The notes under the pieces: generated by a model
Database searches by the model: none
Told to the model about the DNA's origin: nothing
The model's input: only the letters and a program-made list of their open reading frames with translations
Assembly (NCBI RefSeq): GCF_963576545.1
Contig: NC_083649.1
Span: 10,799,646 to 10,863,645, forward strand
Source of the DNA: Limanda limanda
Lineage: Eukaryota > Chordata > Actinopteri > Pleuronectiformes > Pleuronectidae
Length of the DNA stretch: 64,000 nt
Direction: 5' to 3'
Position numbers and translations under genes: made by a program
In this document: piece after piece, positions 30,055-43,157 of the stretch
Layout: each line of letters begins with the position of its first letter
How positions within the stretch are numbered: the stretch's first letter is position 1

Positions 30055-30210
30055 ACACACACAGACACACACACACAGGGTTTGGAGTTGCCAGCAGATG
30101 AAAGAACACCTACATCAATGGCAGGACGGTGGAAGCACATGTGTCATGGAGATAAAAGCATTATGCAACACATGCCAGCCTGTAACAACCCTTCATTTCC
30201 TGTCAGGCAC

Positions 30211-30246
<36 letters not shown>
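30010..30246. repeat. (CA)n microsatellites, two tracts
   Basis: CA run 30010-30077, interrupted by two GA units, and a second pure run 30214-30246. Confidence 0.95.
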
Positions 30247-30247
<1 letters not shown>

Positions 30248-32044
30248 GTACAGTATACACACTTATAGGTCATGTGCTAGTTGGTTTATTTGTATGGAAA
30301 CACATACAGGAGACATGGGAAACTAATGTGACAGGACTGACAGTTGGAAAACGGCCTGCAGGATGATGATGAACGGGTGGCAGCGTGGCTGGGGTTCGCC
30401 TTTGTGGTTCATGCAATTATGATTTATGTATCAGAAACACCCACAACAGAAGTACACAATGATGTAACCAATGTATAACGTGGACTAGATATCAGCATGT
30501 TACCAATATGTGAGAATGTAAGATTGGCAGAAGATAATAGTTTTATCAGTGAAATCAATCAAATGTCAAATTCTCGATTTTAGGAGGCATTTGCTTATTT
30601 CTCAGCAAACTACACAGAATGAATTCTTATAAAATCCTCTAACCTCTTTGCTGTTTGCACAATCAGTGGGAAGCTGCTTTGCACAGAAAAGGCTCCTGGC
30701 AAACATGATGAGAGGCAGAGTAGTTTTTAGAGCTTTATTTTATTTTAGCAGCAAGGAGTCTTTTACCGTTGCCCACTGACCGGACACTGAGATATTACAG
30801 AATGCAAGTCCCAGTGCTTGAGAGTGAAGCATCATTCTGTCAGAGCCGCATATGTTGCATCAGCCGGCGGTAAATACAGTGGACAATGAAGAGTAAATCT
30901 CCCGGGTCTGGTCGGTGCTGACAGTTCCCACCACTCTGTGCCGTCTCCTGTGCTGCAGCAACACAGTTCTTTGAGATTGAATATATTGTTTTATTACTTT
31001 GGAGCAGGATTTATGGTTGTAATTACTATGCAAATGTGGTATAAAGGCTTTTATTGATATTTTCTTATTTTAATTTCATCTTCATGGCAAAAATGGTGTC
31101 ACAATAAAAAGAAAATTGTTGGTACTTTACTTGAGCAGTAGCATTAATGCAGAGCAACCAAATTCTGAAATACAAAATTATATAAAATAAGAAATAGGCA
31201 GTTTAAAGCTTATTTACAATCCTTTACAAATGTCTTATATCCCAAAATGAATTACCACAAAGTAGGGGAAGAGAAGAAAGACAGAAAGACATTTGGGGAT
31301 AATTGCTTTTCTTTGCGAGAGAACCACTGTCATGTCTCTGCATTTTGAATAAAAATGGAGCAGGAGCCAGGGAGTGATTAGCTTATCTCAGCATAAAGGC
31401 TGGAAGCAAACAGAATTACAAAAATGACAAGTTGTGATTTTACTCAGAGACTCCGGCACCGGCACTGCTCACTGAGAAATAGTTACAGTAAAAGCCCAGA
31501 GGAGCAAACAGACACGTTTTAAAATATGTTGAATTATTCCTTTAAAAAAAATGATGTAGATAAGACGAAGTTACCTCCAAAAACATCAAGAACATATGAT
31601 CTATAAAGGAAAGTCTCAATATATTGATCTGTGTGTAGGAAGATAGTGGACCATCAAACAAAGAAGTCTTGGTCAATTAAGGGATGAAAGATAGTTTTTT
31701 TGAAAAGAAATGATGATTACAGCTGGAGAACAGGAAGTTAAATACAACACTTTTCAGCTCAGACGATACAGAAACATCTGTTTCCCCTTCACACATCACA
31801 GCAGGAGGAAGATGATGTGCTGAAGACTTGTTATCAAATGTAAATGCACTAAGTTACATAAATAGTTGACTCATCAAACCGTTTACACTTTTCATTTCCT
31901 CGGCCCCAGTTATGCTGTTTATGCCGTCTGTCTGTCTGTGGAGGGATGTAGTGTGATCACATCTTGTCTTTTTTAGGGATCTATTAAATATAAAAACAGT
32001 TTCAGAAGGACACTGCCTCTCTGCGCTCTACTCAGTTCTATTCT

Positions 32045-32340
32045 ATTCTTGTTTGTTTGTTTGTTTGTTTGTCAGCAGGATTTCATTTGATGAAATTATG
32101 TGACATGGACCAATAAAGAAGCAATTTACATTTTTGGGCAAAACACAGTTGATATTGTCTAAAATATTGCAAGAAAGAATATTTTCACCTCTTCCAGGGA
32201 CTAATTCATCAATTTGATGAATATTTAAACGATTGATATCTATGTTTGAATTTTTTTAGGGGATTCATTTTATTTAAAGGGACTGCTGCATGGGCCTTGG
32301 TGGAGGTCTGCCCTCCTACTGAATGTCATTCAGGTCTGTG
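32045..32340 (+). repeat. Dispersed repeat family A, divergent forward copy
   Basis: Starts with tandem GTTT units, then 'gtcagcaggatttcatttga' and later 'actgctgcatgggccttggt' and 'ggtggaggtctgccctccta'. This is the same order as the better copy at 33133-33480. Confidence 0.5.
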
Positions 32341-33132
32341 CTCCTCACATCCGTGGATGGAAATGCTCCTCTCACGCACAAGCAAGAGCTGCTGTGTGAA
32401 GTGTCTCCTATTAATATTTCTCATTGCACATGCAGTGAAATGGAAAATCTCAACCTAAACATTCACTTTGAAGTTGTGGCAATGGAGGCGCCATCGTGAC
32501 ACCTTCAAAGCGACTGTTTGTCCCCTCAGGTTCTCTGTTGGACATTTAGGACGACTGACATCATGCGGCGGGGATCCTGCAGCCAGAAGGTAAAGGTGAT
32601 CACACAGTTACAAAAAGACGAAACCTTCCTATGATTTCACAATCTGAGCTCACATCAAAAATATTTTTTTGTCCTTTCAAAGAGGAAGATTCATAAGCCA
32701 GTGGTGGTGAGAGCATCTGATTTTTCCCGTAGTGGAACTTCACATGTGCTCAGAGAGACGCTGTGGAAAATTACAGCTCTACGAGAAGAGCGAGAAGTGT
32801 ATAAATCACCATCCAGGCATAACCGTATTAAAAGGATCTGTGCAGGAGGGAAAATGAGTCTTGGAAAATGATGTAGCGGCTTCCTTCTCTGGGGTGTTCC
32901 ACCACGAATGAGTGACGTTCTCGAGATTCAACAGAGATATATTCCCTTTTCTGTTTTTCTTTAAAATATCTTATCGCGGCTGTAAATACTCAGAGTTATG
33001 CATGGAGGCCCCTTACTCTCACTTGGAAACAGAGGAAGTAAAAAGGTTCTTGTTTAGTTGTATTAAAATACATCAAAGTGTTTCTTGTTATCCTTGTGGA
33101 TTATTTGGAACCTGAAATTCTCATGATTATGA

Positions 33133-33480
33133 GGTTTGTTTACATCTGGGTTTGTTTGCTTTTTAGCAGGATTATGCAGAAACCAACCAATTTTCATGAA
33201 ATGTTGTGGAGGGGGTGAGGCTTCACCCGAAGAAGATTCCATTAAATGTTGGTGCGGATCCAGATCAGGATCAGTTTCAGGACTATTATTTCACTTCCTT
33301 TCCAATTGTGAGCGTTCTTCACCATTTTCATTGAATTCTCATTGAATAATTTATGGGGGGAAAAAAAACAGGCATGTTTTTGGGGACTGATATTTATGAG
33401 TGAGTTCAATTTGGTGCAGATCCAATTAAAAAAATCCAGATCTAGTGAATTTAAATTTGGTTTCACAAGGGGACTGTTCC
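33133..33480 (+). repeat. Dispersed repeat family A, best forward copy
   Basis: Blocks in order: 'tagcaggattatgcagaaac', 'tttcatgaaatgttgtggag', 'ttggtgcggatccagatca', 'ttttggggactgatatttat', 'ttcaatttggtgcagatcca' and 'cagatctagtgaatttaaat'. I recognise this as an abundant uncoded teleost interspersed repeat. The open frames across it have no domain. Confidence 0.65.
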
Positions 33481-34373
33481 ATTCTTGTTTTTATGATTTG
33501 ACCTATTTTGACGTGAGTTACTTGCCGAATGTTGCTTCAGCTCACATATGGATGTGGTCACATCCAACATTGTTTGAAGTTAACACGCAGCTCTTATCGA
33601 AATGTAGCTTTGAAGTCTTTTTATATCTGATTTCTCAGCTGACTTTTGGAAACTGTTTAACATTCAGGAACCAAATAAGGTGGAATACAACATGTTATAA
33701 TAGAATTGTTGCTCCTGAATTCATCATCAACTGGTCTAATTAATTCTTTCAACACATTAATTTCTCTAAAACCTAATTCGGTGGAGCCATATTGTAAACA
33801 TGTCCCATATTAGTTTTTTCTAATTAATGCTGGTGGGAAACAAATGGATCTGCCAAGTTTGTCTACTTCTGGCAACCGTCGAATTTAATGACCTCAAAGA
33901 ACACAAAGCCGCCGAAATGAAAATAAATGATCCTCCCTCTTCTTGTCAGACGAGGAATTTAAGGATAAATTCTTTGGCAGAGAAGAATAAAGTCCCGCTG
34001 TGGAACAAAAACTACAAAAGCAGGCAAATCTCTGGCATTATAATCCCTGTGTATGACAGTGGTTTTTAAAGTCAAATCATTCCTACAACAAAATCCTCCT
34101 CCTGTGTGTCTTGTGAGGGAAAAAAATAAGAACAAAATCTTTACAACAGCCCGCTTAGTCTGAGGAGCGGGGGGGTGCGACGGAAAAAAATCCAATCCTC
34201 CATTATCACACACAAACACACACCACAATCCAAAACACGGGCCGCTGCACAAACTGCCGACGCTTCTGGATTCGGGCTAAACAGCAGCAGAAGGAAAAAA
34301 CAGAGCGAGAGACACTGGGAGGGCAAGGAGGGAACATAAGAGCATCACAGAGAAAGAGATATGAAGAGCGAGA

Positions 34374-34805
<432 letters not shown>

Positions 34806-35402
34806 GGAAATACGTTAAAATACATCTCGGAAATCCCAGGGTGCAGTTTGGGAAATCACAACCACTCTCCACATTGTTATTCAGACACACACTCTGTGTG
34901 TTCAACATGGGAGGGAGTGATGTGTTTCTGCCAGTGTCATGGTTTGTATTCTCCTTACAAATGCTCAGTCTGAGTTCTTGAAGAGCACAATCCTGGGGAG
35001 AGCCTGATACATCTGCATACATCACACCCCCCCCGCCCCCGCCAAAAAACCACTGCACCCCCAAGGGGTCCGTGGTCCATAACAGCCTGTGCTCTACACC
35101 TGATGCCTCTGTAGGGATGGTTATTGTCTTTCTGCTGACGCGGCACAAGAAGTTTTATGGTCCCTGTCCAACTGCTGACTCGGGATGGGCTTCGCTCCTC
35201 CAAATCTTGACCCCCACTACTGCTGCTGCGGAGATCCCAACCCTGACCCCAGATCAGCAGTAAAGACTTATTTCACCCCACTGAGCAGCTGCTGGAGGAG
35301 AAGGATGGGCAGCAGGGGCGCAGATCTGGGGCAACGCTGCCCTCTAATGGTTCACAGGTGGATGTGTGTCCATGAGGGATGACGTAAGGCCAGGCTCAGT
35401 GT

Positions 35403-35427
35403 TTGTGTGTGTGTGTGTGTGAGTGTG

Positions 35428-35469
<42 letters not shown>

Positions 35470-35498
35470 TGTGTGTGTGTGCGTGCATGTGTGTGTGC

Positions 35499-35576
<78 letters not shown>
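35403..35576. repeat. Compound (GT)n-(GA)n microsatellite
   Basis: An interrupted GT tract 35403-35502 is followed by a pure GA tract 35507-35576. Alternating purine-pyrimidine DNA thus joins a homopurine run. Confidence 0.97.
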
Positions 35577-35581
<5 letters not shown>

Positions 35582-38274
35582 GTCCAGGTAAGTAGATAAT
35601 GAGTGAATTTTCATTTTTTGGGTGAACTATCCCTCAAGTGTTAAGGTAAGGGTTAGGCATTTAGTAATTATGGTTCAGGTTGGAGTAAGACTTCAGGACA
35701 TCAATGTTCGTCAATATAAAGCCTCAGAAGTCACGTCCCTGTGTGTTTTCTTTATACTGACATACCTTTCAGCCTCTGAGATTCCACCACAGCATAGGGA
35801 GTGAGGGTTTTTGTTCCTGGTGCTCACAGTAAAAACCCGGCAGGTCCAACAATAGCATCGGATTCCAGAGAACCAACACCCCCCCATCATTCTGGATAAG
35901 CTCCAGACGTCCGTGAAACCGTTTCCATCGGGTCCATTTCTTCTGCTCGACGTTCCAATGAGGCTGTTAACAACAAGGTCTGTATATTGTCCTGTTGTTC
36001 AGCGGAGGGGGAAACCGACTTTTATGGTGACCCGACAAAGTCATTGGCACTCAGTTAAATGAGGGCTTTTAAAAGAGTGTCACTAATTGGGAAGGAGCTA
36101 AGGGCTGCAGGTAATAAGTCCTTATGTACTTAATAGAAAAGTGTGTCAATATAGATATAACGTTTGAGTGTGTAGATTCGATTTGCTAAGCAAATAGTTT
36201 TTCCGATTTAACAACCCAATTCAGAAGCAGTGATGCTGAAGTAATATCATCTGGTTATTGCACGGGGGGGGGGGAGAAGCTGCACGATGCCTGAAGGCAG
36301 CTCAGCTCCAGGCACATCCTGCTCACTAACAACCCCCGGTAGACAGAGAACAGAGGGTCTGCAGGAGCGTTTATCCATCCTGGACCGATGTGGAAACACT
36401 GGAGGCGAATGTACACATCAGTAAAGAAATCACCGCCATTATTACCCTGATAATAATCTTGAAACCCACAGAAAAGTATTGTAGTTTATTCTGTGTATAA
36501 TCAGTATGAGAAGAGTTTGTATAATTGGGCAACAAAGATAAGAACATATTTTCAGAATGCTTTTCAGCAGGGAATATTTCTGAATTGCAAACTGTTTATT
36601 CGTCTGCCGATGTTTCTTTGATCAGCCCGGGCACACAGGAGTATGATATGGGCTGCTGCTGATCGTCTGATTAAAGATGTCCACAGAGGGACATCAAGTG
36701 TGGGTGAAAACAGCTCCTGATGCAAAGCAAAGTGGTTCTCCTCTCAAGAACTAGCAGCAGAAATGATATGCAGACCTCTGCGTTCAAATGGTGCAGGATC
36801 TATAATCTGAATCTTTTACTTTACTTTAGCCGAGGAGGTTAGTTTTCCACTGCTGTTAGTAGGATTAGGATAAACTTTGAAAACTGTGGGAGGCTGGGGT
36901 ATGTGCCAATTAAGAATAAATTAAATTTTGGAGGAGATTCCTGTCAGGGGGCGGATCCAGGATTCGTTTATTTTCTCTGCTTTCGTTAACATTGTAAAAT
37001 AAAGCTTTTAGCAATATTGAATTTTTATAAGAAAATAGAATTGCACTTCCTCAAATGAAAATCCAGCAAAGCCCAACAGTGCCTTTAAATGAAATCAAGC
37101 TTTATAGCTAAGGCCAAATTACCGAGTGTGAATGAACCCTTTGTTTTATCCTTCATTCTGCAGTGTTAGTTAAAGTACAGAACTGGTTTGCAAACAGCAG
37201 AATGACGCCCTGAGGAGCTCATGAGGAATATCATCTGGTTTGATTATTCACTGCTCCCGTCTTCCTGACACCAATCCAATTCCTCCACACCCCCCCTCGT
37301 TCCATTTAAAGCAGCTGGCAGGTGGGGGACCACATCTGTAGAAGTTAACAAATTACATATTTGCCCTTTGAGGACCCATCTGCTTTGTGTATAAATAACA
37401 TTTTCATATGCGTTTCTCGCTGGTTGGCATTTCAGGTTCCGGGGGGGGGGGGACCACAGCAATCAGAACTGGATTAATAGCATGATTGGATGCCGGAGGC
37501 TGAACCGAGGAACAGGAGGATAAAAAGAATAACAGAAAATGGAAATCGGCTCCATTATCTGCAGACTGTACTTGAACTGTTGACTGTAATCCGAGCTCGG
37601 GTAAAACAGGTGGTTCTGCACACTGAGAGAGAACTCGCACACTTGTCTCATCCTACGCTTGAGAAGCCGAGTGACTACTCATATCAAACTGAAGTGACAC
37701 CCACATTTCTCTGGCTTTATGGTGAGTTCAAGAATACGATTTTCTTATCCTAACCTGTAGATATTATCCCTCATGTGGACTCTGCCGACTCACAGTTTGC
37801 TCTCCGAGGTCTGAGAAAGCTTTATGTTCCCTCGCTTCATTTTCCCTTCATGTCTCAGGGCGACGGAACACATTAATGTGTCTGGTGACCTTTGGCATGC
37901 GAGACAGAATCAAAGGGGCCGTTTCACACAAATCAGGTATAGAAATTTTGCACTCAGCTCATCTGTACCGCTTTCTCTCTGAGAACTGTCGGCAGTGACC
38001 TTCATGGAATATAGAGAAGGTGAAGGACAGTGTTTTGGAAAGGATGTGTCGCTGCTGAATTTTCTCAGTCTTTCACTGTCGTGAGAATCATAATAAAAGT
38101 TCAGTGTCACTCCTTTGAATGTGAACATACAGAAAATGTTCAATACAGCTGAGTTTAATGACCTTATTATGACCTTATTGTGACAATGATTAGCAGATAA
38201 AGCTGCTTACATGGGTTTAAGTTATTGGAGTATTGCCTTGTTTGGGTTAAGATGTGAACATGTTTAAAACAACA

Positions 38275-38570
38275 GTGGAACTCAGTCGAGCAGATACTTC
38301 CACCAAGGCTGAACAAACATGATTGTCTGGTTCTTACAGTCAAAATATAAAAGAAAAAAGGAAGAGGTCAAAAAGTGGGGAATGACCTAAGGAAGAACTA
38401 ATTAAATTTGGGTGCAGATCTGGATCAGGGTATGGACAATATTTCCGTTTATTTCTCAGAGAAGGTTTAGGGGGCCGATATTTGTTGAGTGTTGAATTCG
38501 GTGCAGATCCAAATAAAGATTTAAAAAGATGACTGGTTTGTGCTCTATACTGAGTGCCATTATAAATGTT
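38275..38570 (+). repeat. Dispersed repeat family A, forward copy
   Basis: 'gggtgcagatctggatcagg', 'ggtttagggggccgatattt', 'gaattcggtgcagatccaaa' and the end 'ctatactgagtgccattata' match the block order of the copy at 33133-33480. Confidence 0.6.
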
Positions 38571-38979
38571 TGTTAAAGAAGGTGAAAATACCGGATGTGT
38601 TATTTAAGCCGGTAGGAAATGGGTTCTAACCAAATGTCCCTCCACCAAGCTCTGTAGAAACGGATCAGCAGTCAAATGAAACCAAGAAACAAAGCAACAA
38701 ACAGACATGGTGTTGGAAATTAAATAAAAAAGTATATTTTTTATTTGCTGGTATTTGACTGAGAGTTACATCAGGTGTTCAATGCTATTTGCTCACAATA
38801 AAAAACAAATAAACCAAATTGTGTCTCACCACCCGCTTTTCACTTGTCTTAGAATATACTTAACAAACCATCGCCTCTGAAAGAAGAGTAGAAGTGTAAA
38901 AGAATGTCTAAGTTTTGAATGTTTACCCTATTATTCAAGGTTTACCCTCTCCGGCCCTCTCTGAACGTCACAGGTTTGA

Positions 38980-38985
38980 TTTATT
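38980..38985 (-). promoter_or_regulatory. Candidate plac8l1 polyadenylation signal
   Basis: AATAAA on the minus strand about 150 nt after the plac8l1 stop codon. It is the first canonical hexamer I see downstream. Confidence 0.45.
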
Positions 38986-39136
38986 GTCCAAGGCGTCCTC
39001 AGAGGGGACTTGAGAGTAAGTTCAAACCTTATAGTATCGATTCTTTTTCCTGTTGGTACCAGTAATCTCAGCAGGTCCTCGCCGCTCTCCGCTGCATCGT
39101 AAGAAGGAAAAGCCTCATTTACTGTCTCCAGTTTCC

Positions 39137-39268
39137 TCAGGAGCACTCAAGGGCAGTGGACACATGATACGTCTGAGTCTTCAACCTCCGCTTCATCTCT
39201 CTTATCATCTGACACACAGCCAGAGGGTAACAGCAGTACACCGTGGTCCAGTCCTCACACACGCTCCC
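39137..39268 (-). CDS. plac8l1: plac8l1 coding exon 4 (residues 133-175, stop)
   Basis: Starts after TCCACAG. It encodes GSVCEDWTTVYCCYPLAVCQ and MIREMKRR, the PLAC8 C-terminal signature, and ends at TGA 39139-39137. Confidence 0.95.
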   Translation of the reverse strand, partial: GSVCEDWTTVYCCYPLAVCQMIREMKRRLKTQTYHVSTALECS

Positions 39269-40783
39269 CTGTGGACACACACATGCACCGGCGCACACAA
39301 AAACACAAACACACACGCAGAGAGGAAGCAGACGACACAACGCAGCAGGGGACACGTCCGGAGCCGTGAGGTTAATGGGTCGTGAGAAATGAGACATAAA
39401 AACATAATCAGAAGAATTCACTCATACAACTTGAACAGAACATATGAGTGCGTTTGATAACACAAACACGATCATCTTCTTTTACTTGCAGCTTTAAGTT
39501 TTTCCCTTTTTCTCTCACCTTTAGGGTCTATTCATATAAAAGATGTATTGTGATGTTTTATGAGCTGGAACCACTTTGTGAAATCTCTCTGTTGGTGTCT
39601 TTGGGGATCGTTCTTTACTTCCCATTGACAAATGTATTTTTTGCATGCACACACCCATACACACACACACACTCACCCTTATCTTGTACCGCTCCCTGAT
39701 CCCGACTCGCATGGCAAACGTGGATCCCGGTAAGAGAGGCGTACACACACACTCGCCGTACTGGTGAGCCAAACTCAGGTCTAAACAACATGGCACCAGG
39801 GCCCCGAGAACACCTGCGAGCACAGACACAGGTCAACACAATGTGTGTGTGTGTGTTTGTGTCAGTGAGTGTGTGTGTGTGTGTAAGAGAGAGAGACAGT
39901 TAGTTTGTATTCTCTGGTACAAATCCATTTTTTATCTCAGTCATGTTCTATTAAAAATGTTCTGTCAGAGTGACTCTAATCTAATGACGTATGATGAGAA
40001 TTAATTGGTTTTCTACATGAAATTAATTTAGCAGAAATACAAAGTTGGAAAAGCAAACATATAAAGAATCAGAGCCTCGTGAAAGTCGGTGCAGTGTGTG
40101 TCTGCGTTACATGAGGTTGTGTCTCCACAGATGTCGAACAAGCCCGAGCTCCAGTCTCCCCCCGTCTGCGTGATGGTGGTGATGGTTGTCGTGGTGACGC
40201 CGAGGCCGGGCTGTGTGAGTATCGGGTCTGTCGCTGCAGGGGCGTCGATTGACCTGCGGTTGGCTTCACTTCCTGTGGCGAGCCCCCCCGCGTCCTCCTC
40301 TCCGAAGGCTGATGGGGAGTGTGTGGTGAGTGACGGTCCGGGTCTGAAATTAGATTTTTAATGAGTCTATCTTTAGATGGATGGATGTTCGATAAATTCA
40401 TGTCACCAAAACTCAAGTTAACCAAATGAGTCAGCTCTTGTTTCCTGTGAGCACAAATTCATGTATTTCATTCAGCTGTTTGCTAGAGCAGCATGTTTTC
40501 CTTTCAACTCGCTTTTATGGAACTTCAGCAGCACAGCGTCACAATGACACTAATGTATCTTTCCACGGCTAAACTACAGTAGATAATGCAGCCTTTGTTT
40601 TAGCTTTCATCTCATTCAGAGCTTTAGTGATATTCACAGAGGCAGAGAAAGAAGAAACACAGACAGCAGCTGTAAAGAAAGAAAAGAGTGAATGAGCTGT
40701 TGGCTGCTACAACCATTGTGCTGGGATGGCAACACTGTGGGACAAAGAAACACTTACTGGTCTGTGACTGTCTTCTGCTCCAT
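39137..40783 (-). CDS. plac8l1: plac8l1, PLAC8-like protein 1 (complete)
   Basis: Four coding exons: 40783-40758, 40343-40111, 39813-39677 and 39268-39137. Phases 2, 1 and 0 fit, giving 528 nt and 175 residues; human PLAC8L1 is about 177 from memory. The second half is a typical cysteine-rich PLAC8 domain: TQTGGDWSSGLFDIC, YGECVCTPLLPGSTFAMRVG, RERYKIRGSVCEDW, then the CC..CQM.RE.K motif near residues 144-158. It closely parallels human PLAC8L1 (HYGECLCWPLLPGSTFALRI from memory). The N-terminal 60 residues are poorly conserved and low in complexity, with a TTTTITTIT tract. The function of PLAC8L1 is not established. It lies about 2.7 kb downstream of lars1 and in the same orientation, as in human. 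Confidence 0.93.
39677..39813 (-). CDS. plac8l1: plac8l1 coding exon 3 (residues 87-132)
   Basis: Starts after GCTCGCAG and ends before GTGAGTG. It encodes the central Cys-rich part: CVLGALVPCCLDLSLAHQYG, then ECVCTPLLPGSTFAMRVG. Confidence 0.95.
39841..39883. repeat. Interrupted (GT)n in plac8l1 intron 2
   Basis: Reads as (CA)n in the transcript and begins about 28 nt upstream of the exon 3 acceptor. Confidence 0.9.
40111..40343 (-). CDS. plac8l1: plac8l1 coding exon 2 (residues 9-87)
   Basis: Starts after AATTTCAG and ends before GTAACG. It holds the variable N-terminus and the first conserved block, ITQTGGDWSSGLFDICGD. An in-frame stop lies just upstream of the acceptor, so the exon cannot extend far further. 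Confidence 0.85.
40758..40783 (-). CDS. plac8l1: plac8l1 coding exon 1 (residues 1-9)
   Basis: Only 26 coding bases (MEQKTVTD plus two bases), ending at a strong GTAAGTG donor, phase 2. Exon 2 supplies the one base needed to complete Gln. Chosen because the phase fits exactly and the total length matches the family; it is the least certain exon of this gene. Confidence 0.65.
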
Positions 40784-41855
40784 GACGAGAAGCTGCTGGC
40801 ATCCAGAGAGAGAGAGAGAGGAGAGAGGGGTGAGGCGAGGAGACGAAGGGGAGGAGAGGGTGAGCAGGGAGTCAGCAGAAAGGAGGAGGAGGAGGTGGTG
40901 GTGGTGGTGGAGGGGTGGGGTGGGATGGGTGGCGGTCGAGTGACACTTCCCCAGCGAGAGAGGGTGTGTGCCGGAGCAGATAAACCAGGCCCGGCCAGGA
41001 GCTGTGTGACAGAGATAAGTCCGGAGTCTTCACTGTGTGCACCCCCCCCCACTCTCTGCTATGTGCAGAGAGGGTTAGATGCCCATCATGGTGCCAAATA
41101 ATCTGATGTAAATGGATGCAAGCACCACACACAAGCAGCACACCAGCAGGTCACAATGGGCCGAGATCTCGTGAAAAAGTAATTATTGTTTTACAGGATT
41201 GTCTGTGGAACATAACAGAGAAGTGCTATGCATATGAAGTGTGAGATATTAGTCATACAATTCACTTTTCATGACGTTATCTCATTAGGAATTCATTCTA
41301 ATTCAAGATGAAGTCATTTATTCCGAGGATGTAGGTCAAACACAAGCTCCGACACAATAAGGAATCTAATCAAACAGTTGGCTTGCTTGACCCCATGACA
41401 TTCAAAAGCATTCACCGCCGTCTCTCTGTTAAAACGACGTATTGAAAAAGACGCACAGTAAATGTTAGACTCACCCTTAAGGCAGGAACGCAGAGAGTGA
41501 AGAGCTTGGGAAGTGAGAGACGCACTTTAGAACATATGAAACACCTGACGTTCCCGTTTAGAGGGGACGGACTGCGTTCATGCGTTTCCTGTGGTCTGAC
41601 CTTTAGATTGAGACTCGTACAGCATTAGTGTGCACGTGTGCCTGTGTGTGTGAGACTGAATGAGATGGAGAAATGAGGGGAGGAAACGACACAGGGCAAA
41701 AGACCACAGGTTAAGAGGCTCAGATGCTTCACACACATGCACATCGAAAGCAGATGCGTCCTCTTGTTTAAAGCTCCTTTTAAGGAGGTAAAATTTGCCA
41801 CTTTTCAGTTTCGACTCATAGAAAAATGGATCTACTAATGTTTTCAACCTCTAGG

Positions 41856-42240
41856 TCAGTACTTTGCCGGAGCCCCTTTGGCAGCGGCTGCAGCCTCGAG
41901 ACTTCCTGGCTAAGTCTCTACAAGATTTGCACACTGTAGGATTTGGGCAGTTTATCCCATTCTTCCTTGAAGATCCTCTCAAGCTCCGTGAGATTGGATA
42001 GGAAGAGTCTGGGAGCTGCCATCTTTCAAGTCCTCTCCTCAGATGTTCTGTGGAGCTTTGAGAAGTCTGGCCACTCGGGGACAGTCAGACTCGACTGTCG
42101 GCCACTGCAGGGCTGTGCTGAAAGGTGAACGGTCATCCCAGGCTCAGGTTGTAAGAGGATTTCTTTCTGGACCCTTCTTAGAGTTTGCCAGAGATACAGT
42201 ATGTTCTGTTCAGGATGTACCTCGCCTGATTGGTTGAGTG
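41856..42240 (-). pseudogene. Tc1/mariner transposase C-terminal remnant
   Basis: On the minus strand the decayed frame reads LKAPQNI..DLKMAAPRLF, LSNLTELERIFKEEWDKLPK and ends AAAAKGAPAKY-stop at 41858-41856. This parallels the Tc1-like transposase end (NPIEHLW.DLK, NLTELERICREEWEKLPK, AAKGA.TKY). Frameshifts and in-frame stops break it, and the DDE catalytic part is missing, so it is dead. Confidence 0.75.
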
Positions 42241-43151
42241 AATTGAGTCAGTTAGTTGAGGTTTCTCTTTTCATACCTCTTCTCTGCCTGTAAACTAACT
42301 CAGACACTACACAGGCAACGTTCTGGAGACCTCAGAAACCACGACACAGATGAGCTGAGATCAGACCTGTCCTCAGAGGAAATAAAGCAGCACAGAGAAA
42401 AGATAGACTAAAGAGAGGCAGAGAATGTTTTCATATTTCTTTTTATTATTTCTCTGGAAAAGCACAAGTCAATGTGCCACCCACGCTGAGAAAAACAGGA
42501 AAGCTGTCTGACTTAACACGAGGGAACGACGTGTCGCACCTTCAATGTATAAAACATCAGTGCAGAAAAAAATTACCATCTATATGAAAACACCAGGCAT
42601 CAAGGAAGATGCAGGAGCAGTGACGTTGTATTAACATAAAATAAGTGGTTGGTCAGCGACGAAACAGGCAAGGTGGTGCACGTTTGTTCATTGAAAACAT
42701 TTGACAGCTTCATCATACAAATAGTTGTTTATTTATTGTGTCATATCAAACAGGAGAAATGGCCCAAAGAGAAAACGTCAACTTCAACAGACAATGAACA
42801 AACAGAACAAAAATCCTGATCTTATACTTTCATTCTCCAGCTTCTACAGATATTTGGCTTATGTCTTGCTTTTCTCACACCATTAAAGATCCTAATTTAT
42901 GCAATAAAGACCGGATGGTCACAGCATTTTAACAGTGAGAAGAGGTTATAAAAACCATAAACTATCTGTTGTGTTCAGATCAAACCCAGATGTGAGAGCA
43001 CAACTGGATGAGTTGTTGCTGTAAAAAAAAAAAAAAAGGAAGATAGAAGATCCCATTTAGAGTCAGATATTCCCTGAGGCAGCAACGCATCAGTGATACG
43101 TGTCAGGCTTTAGCATTGTATTGCCACTTTTTCTATTTCAAACATCTTATG

Positions 43152-43157
43152 TTTATT
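43152..43157 (-). promoter_or_regulatory. Candidate lars1 polyadenylation signal
   Basis: AATAAA on the minus strand about 290 nt past the lars1 stop. Other candidates lie at 42728-42737 (overlapping pair) and 42442-42447; which is used cannot be told. Confidence 0.35.

Larger units (their letters stand above)
35581..39136. other. Intergenic, repeat fragments only
   Basis: A fragment with 'tttttgggtgaactatccct' near 35610-35640 is a common fish MITE/SINE end. A piece of family A lies at 36925-36990 ('cagggggcggatccaggatt') and a fuller copy at 38275-38570. No gene is recognised until plac8l1. Confidence 0.6.

Noticed and set aside
33342..33743. 133-codon open frame on the plus strand
   Set aside because: Begins inside a dispersed repeat and has no domain.
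40624..41052. 142-codon open frame on the minus strand over plac8l1 exon 1
   Set aside because: Ser/Pro-rich low-complexity frame over GA/GGT-rich DNA. It does not match PLAC8L1, and exon 1 fits a different frame with correct phase.
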